Shown: positions 1 to 9,002 of the stretch, in pieces | Numbering within the stretch: the first letter of the stretch is position 1 | How the letters are laid out: every line of letters starts with the position of its first letter | DNA from: Anaerolineae bacterium | GTDB taxonomy: Bacteria > Chloroflexota > Anaerolineae > Aggregatilineales > UBA2796 | Length of the DNA stretch: 54,797 nt | Reading direction: 5' to 3' | Assembly: GCA_019637615.1 (NCBI GenBank) | Contig: JAHBVJ010000042.1 | Coordinates: forward strand, 1 to 54,797 | The notes under the pieces: model-generated | The model's database searches: none | Told to the model about the DNA's origin: nothing | Seen by the model: the letters and a program-made list of their open reading frames with translations, nothing else | Made by a program: the position numbers and the translations under genes

Positions 1-91
1 GCACGAAATCCCAGACGAAAATGGTCAGCACCCCAAACAGGAGGATGACCAAAGCGATCACGAGGAGAAGGCGGGCGCGATCAATTTTCAT
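1..91 (-). CDS. Membrane protein, N-terminal fragment (runs off window)
   Basis: The minus strand reads ATG at 91 and stays open to the window edge (30 codons). It begins MKIDRARLLL and continues into a strongly hydrophobic stretch, so the product starts with a short positive segment and a membrane helix or signal anchor. The start overlaps the last 11 bases of the upstream DUF4129 gene, which is typical of translational coupling. Family cannot be decided from this fragment. DUF4129 genes often sit with MoxR ATPase, DUF58 and transglutaminase genes, so this may be part of such an operon, but that is inference. Confidence 0.6.
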   Translation of the reverse strand, partial: MKIDRARLLLVIALVILLFGVLTIFVWDFV

Positions 92-962
92 GGACACGCT
101 GCCCCGCTTGGCACGCAGTCACGATGTTGGTCAGGCAAGCGCGGGCGAGGTCTTCTTCCTGCGCGTGGGTCGCGGCATGTCCATAACGCACGCGCTCAAA
201 TAGGCTGGTGAGGGTCTGGATCGGCTGCGCTGGCAGCCCGATGCCGATCAACTCATCTTCGAATTCGCGTGGCGTCATGGCGGTTTCGCGCGTGAGACCT
301 TTTTCTTCCTGCACCACGCGGCTCATTTCTTGATAGCAGCGGATGATGGTTTGTTTGAGGTCGCCACCCGTGTGCAGCGACTCTAGCGCGGTCTGGACTT
401 CCTCCGCCAAGCGCTGCATGGGCGTGGCAGGAGGTTGCAACCGCCGTCGGATGAACCAGATCGCCGCGACGATCAGAAGGGCGAGCAGAATGGCGACGGC
501 AAGCGCCACCGCTGTTATCAGACCCGATGGCGGGGTCGGCGTGAAGACGCTGGTATCGGGCGCGTTAGATAGCAGTTCTTGAACCGGACTGCCCGTGATC
601 GGCTGTTGCGCTTGCTGAACCTCATTTACATGGTTGCGCAGATAATCCGCGAGCAAGAGGAGCAGGATCATCAGGACGATATAGCCTAGCAAGCGACGCC
701 GCCCATCGGCAGTCATCAGCATATAGAGCAGGCTAAACGGGAACAGCACCAAGGCGACCGCCAATGCGCCGCGCACCAGCACAATGAGCACGTCACTGGC
801 GGGCAACGAACCTGCCGAGCCAAATGGCAAGGATTGGGGTTGACCGAGGTAAAACGGATCGCCGGGTCTCAGGACGAGGTTAGGCAAGCTCACCGCGATC
901 AGGATCACGAGCACTTGAAACGCGACGATGAGCAGAAGGGTAGTACGCTTGGCTTTCGTCAT
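81..962 (-). CDS. DUF4129 domain membrane protein
   Basis: Product of 293 residues from the ATG at 962 (MTKAKRTTLLLIV). The frame stays open upstream to 1202, but that extension is low-complexity and not membrane-like, so I reject it. There are four hydrophobic stretches: an N-terminal helix, two helices around residues 55-110 and one around 145-170. A cytoplasmic C-terminal domain follows, with the helical pattern of DUF4129 (around residues 185-290, including a TPREFEDEL segment). DUF4129 proteins have no firmly established biochemistry and are usually linked to MoxR/DUF58/transglutaminase-like clusters. The gene is coupled to the next membrane protein gene by an 11-base overlap. Confidence 0.75.
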   Translation of the reverse strand: MTKAKRTTLLLIVAFQVLVILIAVSLPNLVLRPGDPFYLGQPQSLPFGSAGSLPASDVLIVLVRGALAVALVLFPFSLLYMLMTADGRRRLLGYIVLMILLLLLADYLRNHVNEVQQAQQPITGSPVQELLSNAPDTSVFTPTPPSGLITAVALAVAILLALLIVAAIWFIRRRLQPPATPMQRLAEEVQTALESLHTGGDLKQTIIRCYQEMSRVVQEEKGLTRETAMTPREFEDELIGIGLPAQPIQTLTSLFERVRYGHAATHAQEEDLARACLTNIVTACQAGQRVHEN

Positions 963-1091
963 CTTCGTAACTTTCGAACTACCGCATAGAAATGGCGGTT
1001 CGGAGATGCTTCCGGCGCGTGCGTGGTTGCGATTGGAAGGATTACGCTGACGCGCGACGAAGCTCACTTTGGTACCGACGACCGGAGCGAC

Positions 1092-1119
1092 ATTATAGCG
1101 CATCGCGGGAGTTTGTCGT
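1092..1119 (-). promoter_or_regulatory. Probable promoter of the DUF4129 operon
   Basis: On the minus strand a perfect TATAAT (1092-1097) lies 16 bases downstream of ACGACA (1114-1119), which matches four of six bases of the -35 consensus. Initiation near 1085 would give a leader of about 120 bases before the ATG at 962. This also argues against translation starting at 1202. The rest of the 300-bp gap to the rhamnosidase gene shows nothing else I can name. Confidence 0.35.
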
Positions 1120-1269
1120 TTCGAAAAAGGGACTGATGGGCTGTTTTTATTGGTGAGCGTTAGTAAACTGAAGGGTGACGCAAGATAAGCGTCCTTGAGC
1201 AAGCCTCATAGTAGATAGAGAATCAGCCTGAATAAAGCGATTTAGCCTTATTTTTACGAAGGAATGCAG

Positions 1270-4014
1270 ATGACCACGATTACGAATCTCAGCACAGAAT
1301 ACCGCCGCAATCCGCTCGGTATCGACATCCGCACACCACGCTTGGGATGGCAAATGGTAACGGAACGCGCGGGCGCACGTCAAACCGCGTACCGTATCTT
1401 CGCCGCCAGCAGTGCCGCCAACCTCAGAGAAGGCGCGGCTGATGTGTGGGACAGCGGCAAGGTCGAATCGGATCAGTCGATCCATGTGGCGTACGCAGAG
1501 AAGCCGTTAGTATCGCGACAGCGCGTATATTGGAGCGTCACGGTGTGGGATGAGACAGGCAAGGCTGCGCATAGCGAACCTGCGTGGTTTGAGCTTGGCC
1601 TGCTGCGGAATGCCGATTGGAAAGCGAAATGGATCGGCGCGAGTTTGCAGGGCGGGCCACGCAGCATGATCCCTGCGCCATACCTGCGCAAGCCGTTTTC
1701 GCTCGGCGCGAAGCCGCGTTCGGCACGGCTGTACTTCACGGCGATGGGGCTGCCTGTGTGCTCAATCAACGGGCAGCCGGTCAGCGAGGATGTGCTGACA
1801 CCGGGTTGGACGGAATACGGCAGTCATGTGCAGTACAACGTCTACGAGGTGACGAGCCTGCTCCGGCAAGGCGAGAACGCGATGGGCATCATCTTGGGGG
1901 ATGGTTGGGCGGTCGGGCATACGGGCTGGCAGCACCGCCAATTGTACGCGGCGCGGCCTCATGTGCTGGCACAGTTGGAGATCACGGGCGAAGACGGCAG
2001 CGTGACCACCGTAATCACGGATCGGACGTGGCGGTACCAGTTCGGCGCGATCACACATAACGATCTGCTGCAAGGCGAGGCCTATGACGCGCGGCTGGAA
2101 TTCCCCGCTTGGGACAGTGCTGCGTTCGATGATCGTCGCTGGTTCCGCGCCGAAGTGTTCCCGCTTCCCAAAGCGGCTATCGTGGCGACGAACGGACCAA
2201 CGGTGCGGCGCATCCAAGAATTGAAGCCGATCAGTGATCCGGTGGACAAGGGCAGCGCCGATTCGCCGCGCGCGGTCTTCGACCTCGGTCAGAACATGGT
2301 GGGGCGAGTGCGCTTCAAAGGCAGCGCGCCCAGAGGGACGACGATCACGCTGCGCTTCGCGGAGGTGTTGAACCCTGACGGCTCGCTGTACACGACCAAT
2401 TTCCGATCCGCCAAGGTGACAGATTATTACACGTTCAAGGGTGAGGGCGAGGAAGTCTGGGAACCGCACTTCACCTTTCACGGGTTCCGCTACGTCGAAC
2501 TGCTCGGCTACAAGGGAAAAGTGACGCGCGACACGATCACAGGCGTCGTGCTGCATTCCGAGATGGAACCGACAGGCACATTTGAATGCTCCGATCCGCT
2601 GTTGAATCAGCTTCAGCACAATATTCAGTGGGGGCAAAAGGGGAATTTCGTGGATGTGCCCACCGACTGCCCGCAGCGTGACGAGCGCTTGGGATGGACG
2701 GGCGATATACAGGTGTTTATCCGCACCGCCGCCTATAACTTCGACGTGGCGGGTTTCATGACGAAATGGGCGAAGGACGTTGCCGACGCGCAAACCAAAG
2801 TCGGCTCGGTGCCCGCCGTGGTGCCCGCCGAAGATGGCGCACCGGATGATGGTGGCCCCGCGTGGGCGGACGCCGCCGTGATCTGCCCGTGGACGATTTA
2901 CCTGTGCTACGGCGATTCGCGCATCCTCGAAGAGAATTACGGAGTGATGACGCGCTTCATGGATTTCATGCTGAAAGGCAGTCCCGATTACATCCGCTGC
3001 GCCCCGAATTACGAAGGCTGGCCCGGTTTCGGGGACTGGCTGTCGATCAACGCGGATACACCGCGCGATCTGATTGGGACGGCCTTTCTGGCCTACGACG
3101 CGACGTTGATGGCGCAGATCGCGACGATCCTCGGTAAGGCGAACGACGCCAGCAAGTATCGATCCTTGTTCGAGAAGGTGAAAACTGCCTTCGGTAAGCG
3201 CTTCTTGACGGGCAGCAAGATCACCAAAGAATCGGACGTACCTTCGGAAATTCGCAAGCGTGTAGAGCAAATGGATCGGCTGTCGCGCGGATTCTTGAGT
3301 CAGGTCGATTACGGGCAGATCAAGACGAAGGTATTCAATGCCAAGCTGTTCACGCCGCATCAGACCGCCTATGTGCTGGCGCTGCACTTCGACCTGCTGC
3401 CAGACAAGCTGCGTCCGCTGGCGGCAGACGAATTAGTGGCGGACATCGAACGGCGCGGGATGCACCTTTCGACGGGCTTCGTCGGCGCGCCCTATTTGCC
3501 ACACGTGTTGAGCGGCAATGGCAAATTGGACGCGGCCTATGCGCTGCTGAATCAGAAGACGTGGCCGTCGTGGTTGTTCGCCGTGACGCAAGGCGCGACG
3601 ACGATCTGGGAGCGGTGGGACGGTTGGACGGAGGAGCATGGGTTCCAGAACCCCGAAATGAACTCGTTCAACCATTACGCTTATGGATCGATTGGCGCGT
3701 GGATGTACAACACCATCGCGGGGATCGAGGTTGATCTCGCGCAGCCGGGATATAAACACAGCATCATTCGTCCGCAGCCCGGTGGTGGGCTGACGCACGC
3801 ATCCGGCAAGCTCAAGACGCTGTACGGCACACTGGAATCGTCGTGGGAATTCAAACAGGGCAAGTTCAAGCTGCGGGTGGTGGTGCCACCGAACACGAGC
3901 GCGACAGTGCAGCTACCCATCAAAGACGGCGCAAAACTAACGCTGAATGGCAAAGCGGCGACAGGCACGGTGCATGATCTGCCCGCCGGAACGTATGAAT
4001 TCGCGGAACAGTAA
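1270..4014 (+). CDS. Alpha-L-rhamnosidase, GH78
   Basis: Hydrolyses terminal alpha-L-rhamnose from glycosides. The 914-residue product has the usual GH78 order: N-terminal beta domains (including the TPRLGWQM opening), a concanavalin-like domain, a central alpha6/alpha6 barrel and a C-terminal beta domain. The family signature DERLGWTGD near residue 470 carries the catalytic acid. The glutamate of TTIWERWDGW near residue 780 matches the catalytic base. An ATG at 1264 is also in frame, but GAAGGA ends directly before it. The ATG at 1270 has the right 6-base spacing. No signal peptide is visible, so the enzyme is probably cytoplasmic and works on imported oligosaccharides. Its neighbours fit a sugar-use cluster. 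Confidence 0.95.
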   Translation: MTTITNLSTEYRRNPLGIDIRTPRLGWQMVTERAGARQTAYRIFAASSAANLREGAADVWDSGKVESDQSIHVAYAEKPLVSRQRVYWSVTVWDETGKAAHSEPAWFELGLLRNADWKAKWIGASLQGGPRSMIPAPYLRKPFSLGAKPRSARLYFTAMGLPVCSINGQPVSEDVLTPGWTEYGSHVQYNVYEVTSLLRQGENAMGIILGDGWAVGHTGWQHRQLYAARPHVLAQLEITGEDGSVTTVITDRTWRYQFGAITHNDLLQGEAYDARLEFPAWDSAAFDDRRWFRAEVFPLPKAAIVATNGPTVRRIQELKPISDPVDKGSADSPRAVFDLGQNMVGRVRFKGSAPRGTTITLRFAEVLNPDGSLYTTNFRSAKVTDYYTFKGEGEEVWEPHFTFHGFRYVELLGYKGKVTRDTITGVVLHSEMEPTGTFECSDPLLNQLQHNIQWGQKGNFVDVPTDCPQRDERLGWTGDIQVFIRTAAYNFDVAGFMTKWAKDVADAQTKVGSVPAVVPAEDGAPDDGGPAWADAAVICPWTIYLCYGDSRILEENYGVMTRFMDFMLKGSPDYIRCAPNYEGWPGFGDWLSINADTPRDLIGTAFLAYDATLMAQIATILGKANDASKYRSLFEKVKTAFGKRFLTGSKITKESDVPSEIRKRVEQMDRLSRGFLSQVDYGQIKTKVFNAKLFTPHQTAYVLALHFDLLPDKLRPLAADELVADIERRGMHLSTGFVGAPYLPHVLSGNGKLDAAYALLNQKTWPSWLFAVTQGATTIWERWDGWTEEHGFQNPEMNSFNHYAYGSIGAWMYNTIAGIEVDLAQPGYKHSIIRPQPGGGLTHASGKLKTLYGTLESSWEFKQGKFKLRVVVPPNTSATVQLPIKDGAKLTLNGKAATGTVHDLPAGTYEFAEQ

Positions 4015-4030
4015 GCGGCGCTAATGAACC

Positions 4031-4070
4031 CATCCCTAGCTTTGCTCCGTGCAGGACAAAACTAGGGATG
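4031..4070 (+). terminator. Possible terminator after the rhamnosidase
   Basis: CATCCCTAG (4031-4039) and CTAGGGATG (4062-4070) form a perfect 9-bp stem. It extends inward by a further TTTG/CAAA after one mismatch. No U-tract follows, so it is an imperfect intrinsic terminator at best, but it sits just after the stop codon. Confidence 0.35.
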
Positions 4071-4222
4071 AGGTGGCTAGGCAGGATGCATTTCATTGAT
4101 GTCCAGTGCTATATGACGATGGCATTGGGCAGTCTTAGCCAGCAGATAAGCACAAGGCTTGACAAACGTAGGATCGCCCGGTAGGGTTGTCGCAACTCCA
4201 CTCCGCACAAGGACATGCCGCT

Positions 4223-4804
4223 GTGACTACCTTTACCCTTCCGTTCCAGCTCGATTTTGACCCGCACGCGCTTGGCGAATTTCCCGCCTCCAAGACGATC
4301 ATCCGCCGCCTCAGCGATATGTCGGCCTACTATCAGGACAAAGCCAAGGTGGCTGAACTCCTCAGCGCGGAGGACCCGACCATTTATCGGTTCTGGGAGA
4401 TCGAGCAGGAAAACGCGCCGCGCGGCTTGAGTTTCGGCGTAACGTGCATTTACGCGGGTAGCATCGGCAGTGAGTTTCACATGACGAAGGGACATTTTCA
4501 CACCTCGCCGGGGGATGAACTCTACATCACCTTGAGCGGACGGGGCAAGCTGGCGATGTTTTCGCGCGAGGGCGATGTCAAGACACTGGACATGCTGCCG
4601 GGATCGATGTGCTATATCCCGACGGCCTATGCGCACCGCACCATCAACACGGGCGCGGACGAGTTCATTTTTCTGGCGGTGTGGCCGCCGAGCATCGCGC
4701 ATGATTATGAGACGATTTTGAAAGGCGGATTTCCCCAACTCGTGGTGAAGGGTGAGCAGGAAGCCGTGCAGATCATCGAGAATCCGGGTCATCAGCGCGT
4801 TTGA
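4223..4804 (+). CDS. Cupin-type glucose-6-phosphate isomerase
   Basis: Interconverts glucose-6-phosphate and fructose-6-phosphate by the metal-dependent cupin enzyme known from archaea and some bacteria. The 193-residue product has the cupin metal motif GHFHTSPGDELY, giving two His and a Glu ligand. The fourth ligand is the His of PTAYAHRTIN. Together with the KGHFH context this matches the GPI cupin family. I chose the GTG at 4223 because AAGGA precedes it by 9 bases. A TTG at 4187 is in frame but has no ribosome-binding site at usable distance. It sits downstream of the GH78 gene on the same strand and would feed released hexose phosphate into glycolysis. Confidence 0.85.
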   Translation: MTTFTLPFQLDFDPHALGEFPASKTIIRRLSDMSAYYQDKAKVAELLSAEDPTIYRFWEIEQENAPRGLSFGVTCIYAGSIGSEFHMTKGHFHTSPGDELYITLSGRGKLAMFSREGDVKTLDMLPGSMCYIPTAYAHRTINTGADEFIFLAVWPPSIAHDYETILKGGFPQLVVKGEQEAVQIIENPGHQRV

Positions 4805-4933
4805 GACAATCACGGCGAGGGCAGCAGCGGCGTGTTCGTTTCGCTTGCCCTGCTACTGACCTCCTGATCTTGCCCCGACGGCGATCCGCGCGTTATGCTT
4901 GCCAACCTGTTTCGGCTGATGTTGGAAGTTAGG

Positions 4934-7006
4934 ATGCAAGTTATCAAACGATTGTTGTATGTGGTGTTGATCGCCGCTTGTGTACTCAGTACATCCGCGA
5001 TCAACGCGCAAGGCGATGAACAAAAAGCCCTGAATGGGGCGGTTGGCTTGTTGAGTAAGCAGCTTGGGATTTCCATCACCGTGATCGATTCGTTCACGGC
5101 GGAACCGACCCAATTTGAAGATACCAGTTTTGGCTGTCCGGTCGAGGGACAAACGTACGTCGCCACGGCGATCCAAGGCTTCAAATTCTCGATTGTGTAT
5201 CAGGGCGTGACCTATGACATCCGCACCAACGGCGACGGCACGCAGGGCGTGCTTTGCCAAGCGCCTGTGGTGAAGGAAACAGTCGGGTTGGCGACTTACC
5301 GCAGTCCCGTGTTCAGCATCGCGTATCCGGAGACATGGAACGCCACCGACCGCAACACCGATATTTTCTTCGGCCCTAGCCTCGGCCCCGTCTGCGCTGA
5401 ACCCGGTATGCTGGTGGTGGTACTCGGCACGGTGGGCGACAAGACGGCCGATGCCCTGCTGGATGAGTACGCCGCGCAGTCCAACCTCGGCCTTGACCCC
5501 GCCCGCACCAGCATTCGCAACATCGGACGCAGCACCAGTTACGTCACCAAGTGCGCGGATGGCAGTCCGCGCCAAGCGCGTGTCACCGTTTTTACGGCGT
5601 TTGGCAAAGGCTACCGCGTGGTGCAGTTCGCGCCACAGCCGCAGTTCGCCGCGTGGGCAGATTTGTATCAACAAATGTTGGACAAATTCAGCCCGTCCAC
5701 CTTGAGCGCCAACAGCGGACAGCCACTCATCCGCCCCAACGTCACGCCATTGGCCTCGGTCGCGCATGTCTTCGCGGGCAATATCTTCATCGCCACGCTG
5801 ACGGATTGGCCCGGTACGCCTATCACGTCCGGCGCGACGCCTGATCACAGCTTCCGCGATCCAGCCATTTCGCCGTTGGGCGATCAGGTCGCCTTTCTCG
5901 ATCCGGCGGGCAAGTTATACGTCACGGCGTTGTCTGGCAAGACGCAGCCGCTGCAAATCGCGATGGGCGCGGCGGGCAGTTACCCGTTAGCGTGGAATCC
6001 GATGGGCGGGGAAGTCGCCTATGTCGCCGTCAACGGCAAAGACTACGCGCTGATGGCTGCCAAAGCCGACGGCACTGGCTCCCGTAAGATCGCGGATATG
6101 CCCGCTGAAGAGGGCAGTTGCAGCGTGGAAACCACTGATCCGGCGGAAACGTTGTACTGGCGCGAGGCAGGTATTGAAGGCAGTCGGCTGCTATTGGCAT
6201 GGAGCAAAGATGGCAGTTTGTTCGTCACGGCGACATGCGCGGGTGTGAGCTTGCTGCATATTCAGCCGGACGGCAGCAGTACGAAAACCGACCATATCGG
6301 ACGTGTCTCGCTGTCGCCGGATGGTACGCGCTTATTAGGCTTTCAAGACACGCTAGTGCAGATCGTGATTGCCACGGGCGAAGTCATTCCGATTGAGCTG
6401 CCCGCGCCCGCCGATCAGGCCGCGTGGAGCAATGACGGCAAGCAGATTTACTATTCGACGCTGACGGTCAAGACGAAGATTGAACTCTCCGATGAGGTAG
6501 ATCGTGAGCGCGGCGAGGCGCAGTTCGGCGCGTGGCCTTTCACCTCGACGGTATACACTGTCACGCTGCAACGGCTCGATCTGGCGTCGGGCGTGGCGGT
6601 TGCCGTGTTTGAGGGCGAAGGACGCGGGATCGGACGGATCACCCCTGCGCCTGACAATTCTGGAGTGCTGTTCACCTTCATTCAGGGTGATGCACTGCTG
6701 GCGGATTCGTTCGCCAACAACGTCTCGGCGGTGGAATTGATGCGCCAGTATCCCTCGACGCTGTTGTACTGGCTGCCGCTGCCGACGGGCACAGCGCAGC
6801 TAGTAGCGATGACCTCCGCGCCGGATTGGGGGCCGCTGGGATCAGCGCTGGCACCGACGCCAACGGGCGGCTATACGCCGAAACCGGGCAAGATCACGCT
6901 GACGCCGACACCGACCTCCACACCAACCATCGCGCCAAGCCTCACGCCGAGCGCGACTCCGCTGCCACGCCAAGCGCTGCCGACGAATACGCACGTTCCC
7001 GGTTAG
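4934..7006 (+). CDS. Exported beta-propeller (PD40-like) protein
   Basis: A 690-residue secreted protein. From the ATG at 4934 (GGAAG five bases upstream) it starts with a signal peptide ending near INAQG. About 230 residues follow without a family I recognise, containing paired Cys and a PsbP-like stretch (SPVFSIAYPETW). Next comes a WD40-like propeller with repeated units such as ISPLGDQVAFLD, LSPDGTRLLGF and APDNSGVLF. The C-terminus is a Thr/Pro linker (TPTPTSTPTI) ending in free sequence, as in many Chloroflexota exported proteins. Role unknown. Propellers of this type usually mediate binding, and the enzymes around it do not fix a ligand. An in-frame ATG at 4895 would place the signal peptide too far inside. 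Confidence 0.8.
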   Translation: MQVIKRLLYVVLIAACVLSTSAINAQGDEQKALNGAVGLLSKQLGISITVIDSFTAEPTQFEDTSFGCPVEGQTYVATAIQGFKFSIVYQGVTYDIRTNGDGTQGVLCQAPVVKETVGLATYRSPVFSIAYPETWNATDRNTDIFFGPSLGPVCAEPGMLVVVLGTVGDKTADALLDEYAAQSNLGLDPARTSIRNIGRSTSYVTKCADGSPRQARVTVFTAFGKGYRVVQFAPQPQFAAWADLYQQMLDKFSPSTLSANSGQPLIRPNVTPLASVAHVFAGNIFIATLTDWPGTPITSGATPDHSFRDPAISPLGDQVAFLDPAGKLYVTALSGKTQPLQIAMGAAGSYPLAWNPMGGEVAYVAVNGKDYALMAAKADGTGSRKIADMPAEEGSCSVETTDPAETLYWREAGIEGSRLLLAWSKDGSLFVTATCAGVSLLHIQPDGSSTKTDHIGRVSLSPDGTRLLGFQDTLVQIVIATGEVIPIELPAPADQAAWSNDGKQIYYSTLTVKTKIELSDEVDRERGEAQFGAWPFTSTVYTVTLQRLDLASGVAVAVFEGEGRGIGRITPAPDNSGVLFTFIQGDALLADSFANNVSAVELMRQYPSTLLYWLPLPTGTAQLVAMTSAPDWGPLGSALAPTPTGGYTPKPGKITLTPTPTSTPTIAPSLTPSATPLPRQALPTNTHVPG

Positions 7007-7016
7007 GCAGCTATGA

Positions 7017-7047
7017 ATGGGCAAGATTGTGCTTCGATCTTGCCCAT
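7017..7047. terminator. Bidirectional terminator between convergent genes
   Basis: Perfect 11-bp inverted repeat: ATGGGCAAGAT (7017-7027) and ATCTTGCCCAT (7037-7047) around a 9-base loop. It lies in the 48-bp gap between two convergent genes. Only a weak T-run follows on either strand. Confidence 0.55.
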
Positions 7048-7054
7048 GTTCGCC

Positions 7055-8086
7055 TCACTCCCCATAAAAGGCGTCGTAAACCCTACGCACCTTCCCCGGC
7101 GCGAGGGAAGTTTGAAGCGCGTTGAGGAGAAAATCCCGAAACCCGCCTGTAAACTGCTGTGTCTTTAGCGTGTGATAGAGCGCCGCTGCCACCACATGCA
7201 TCCCGTCATCTTCTGTGCGCCAGCGCTCGCGCGGATCGCGGGCGATGTCGAAGGCTTCATTGACGATCTGCTCCAAGGCACGCACGCAGTTCTCCTCAAC
7301 GTAACCGGGGAAATCGTTATAACCGTAATCTGGATTGTGTCCCGCGAACTTTTCCGCCACGAACGCGTCTTGCTGCAAATTCAGGATCGCCGTTTTCAGC
7401 GCTTTGTCGCCCTCATAGTCGTAGGGCGGATGCAGCATCTCGTGGATCGCGGTGCGCAGAGCGATCTTGGGACTCCACGAGGCGTCCGTGATGAAGTTTT
7501 GCCCGATCACCTTGATCCCGTGCGGACGCGTGTAATACAGCACATACACGCGGATGGTGGGTGAGGGCAGCGTGATGCCGATCAGCGCTTCCAGCTTGGC
7601 GACTACATCGTGCTCCGTCAGATAGGCCGCGATCTTCTCGATCTCCGGCGCGATCTGGGGCAGGATAGTGCCTTGCCAGTAGCCCGTAAAATCGATGTCT
7701 TCCAGAAAGCGGAAGATCGTGTGCAGCGTGTCGCGGTTGCGCAGAAATAGCTGCCACTCGTTCTCGTCATAGTAGGGGGAGTGTTGTAAGCTGTCTCGAA
7801 TCGGTTCGGGGTTGTCAAGCGCGTGGTGCATCTCTGCGAGGCTGTCGCCCTCCGTCCCCGAATAGTACATGCACAGGAGCGCCGAGATGATCCACTTGCC
7901 CTCGTCTTTGATGCTGCGTTTGAGATCGCCTAACGCATTTTCCACGCCGGCAGTCAGGCGGGGCTTAAAGTAGTCATAGGCGTCTTGATTGAACTCCACG
8001 TAAAACGGATCGCCCGTAAGGGTATTCAACAAACACAGCGCATCGTAACGAAACGATGGGATGACCTGCCACTCGGTACGTGTCAT
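7055..8086 (-). CDS. Putative zincin-like metalloprotein (HExxH), unknown family
   Basis: A 343-residue soluble protein that I do not recognise. It carries HEMLH at residues 215-219 inside TAIHEMLHPPYDYEG, the classic zinc-protease HExxH signature. About 45 residues later FPGYVEENCVRALEQ offers glutamates that could be the third zinc ligand, as in gluzincins. No signal peptide or membrane helix is present, so it should act in the cytoplasm. The ATG at 8086 is preceded by AAGGAG at a short 3-base spacing. It is the last gene of the binding protein-MalF-MalG operon, 78 bp after the second permease, which ties it to carbohydrate import. Peptidase activity is inferred only from the motif; the protein could also be a non-peptidase hydrolase. 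Confidence 0.65.
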   Translation of the reverse strand: MTRTEWQVIPSFRYDALCLLNTLTGDPFYVEFNQDAYDYFKPRLTAGVENALGDLKRSIKDEGKWIISALLCMYYSGTEGDSLAEMHHALDNPEPIRDSLQHSPYYDENEWQLFLRNRDTLHTIFRFLEDIDFTGYWQGTILPQIAPEIEKIAAYLTEHDVVAKLEALIGITLPSPTIRVYVLYYTRPHGIKVIGQNFITDASWSPKIALRTAIHEMLHPPYDYEGDKALKTAILNLQQDAFVAEKFAGHNPDYGYNDFPGYVEENCVRALEQIVNEAFDIARDPRERWRTEDDGMHVVAAALYHTLKTQQFTGGFRDFLLNALQTSLAPGKVRRVYDAFYGE

Positions 8087-8164
8087 CGACTCCTTACCTT
8101 TCGATCTGGAGCAAAACCCCGCGCCACATTGCGAGAGGCTGCCTGATGAGATGCCAACCGTCCA

Positions 8165-9001
8165 TCAGCCTTTGACCGCTCCATTGAGCATGGCTTGAAA
8201 GAACGTCTTGCGCAAGGTCAGGAACAGCAGCAGCACGGGCACCATGATCAAGATGCACGCGGCTGTCCAGACGTGGTAGGCGATCTCGAACTGCCCCTGA
8301 AAGTCATATAAACCCACCGTCGCCGTGCGGGCGTCGCCGTTCAGCAGCACCAAGGCCAACAGAAATTCGTTCCATGTGTCCACGAACACGAGCAGAAAGC
8401 CCGCCAGCAGTCCCGGTCGCGCCAGTGGCAGCACGACATACTGCATGGCCTGTAACGGCGTGCAGCCATCGATGGCGGCGGCTTCTTCGAGTTCCATTGG
8501 GATGGAGTCGATGAATGAGCGGATGATCCAGATCGCGAACGGCAGTCCCCACGCGATGTAGACCGCGATGATGAACTGCGCCGGATTGCCCAACTGACTC
8601 GACATTCGATAGTAGGGCACGAGGAAGGTCAGCCCCGGCACCATCATCAAGCCCAAAATGGCGAATTCCAGCACGCGGCTGCCGCGAAAGTGATAGCGGG
8701 AGAAAGCATAGGCCGCCAGCGCCGCCAGCAGCACCACGACCAGCGAGGCCACGAACGAGTTGACGAAGGAATTGGGCAGATAATGACGCACCATGTCGCT
8801 GTTGAGCACGACCTGATAGCCTTCCAGCGACCAGCCTTGTGTCGGGAAGAACGACGGCGGGCGCGTTAGCACATCGCCAGCGCTCTTGAAAGAGGTCATC
8901 AACGTGTACAGCACGGGGAACAGCGCGATCACGCTGAAGATGCCGAGTACCGCGTGAGTCGTGAACAGATCGAGCCAGCGGGTCGATTTCGAGACTACCA
9001 T
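8165..9001 (-). CDS. Sugar ABC transporter permease, MalG-type
   Basis: Inner-membrane subunit of a carbohydrate importer (CUT1 family). The 278-residue protein has about six membrane helices and the cytoplasmic EAA loop ELEEAAAIDGCTPLQAMQYV near residue 190, which contacts the ATPase. The start at 9001 lies one base past the stop of the MalF-type gene (AAGAGG lies within that gene's end), so the two are translationally coupled. The frame stays open upstream to 9046, but that segment is Cys-rich read-through of the neighbour. No ATP-binding subunit is encoded in the window, so a shared MsmX/UgpC-type ATPase elsewhere is implied. Confidence 0.92.
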   Translation of the reverse strand: MVVSKSTRWLDLFTTHAVLGIFSVIALFPVLYTLMTSFKSAGDVLTRPPSFFPTQGWSLEGYQVVLNSDMVRHYLPNSFVNSFVASLVVVLLAALAAYAFSRYHFRGSRVLEFAILGLMMVPGLTFLVPYYRMSSQLGNPAQFIIAVYIAWGLPFAIWIIRSFIDSIPMELEEAAAIDGCTPLQAMQYVVLPLARPGLLAGFLLVFVDTWNEFLLALVLLNGDARTATVGLYDFQGQFEIAYHVWTAACILIMVPVLLLFLTLRKTFFQAMLNGAVKG

Positions 9002-9002
9002 G

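Noticed and set aside
1762..3387. A 541-codon open frame on the minus strand inside the rhamnosidase gene
   Set aside because: It is a shadow of a high-GC gene in the opposite phase. The GH78 signature residues are all in the plus-strand frame, and the minus-strand product is rich in His/Arg without any domain.
4853..5848. A 331-codon minus-strand frame over the start of the exported propeller gene
   Set aside because: Arg/His/Gly-rich shadow translation. The plus strand has a signal peptide, ribosome-binding site and propeller repeats.
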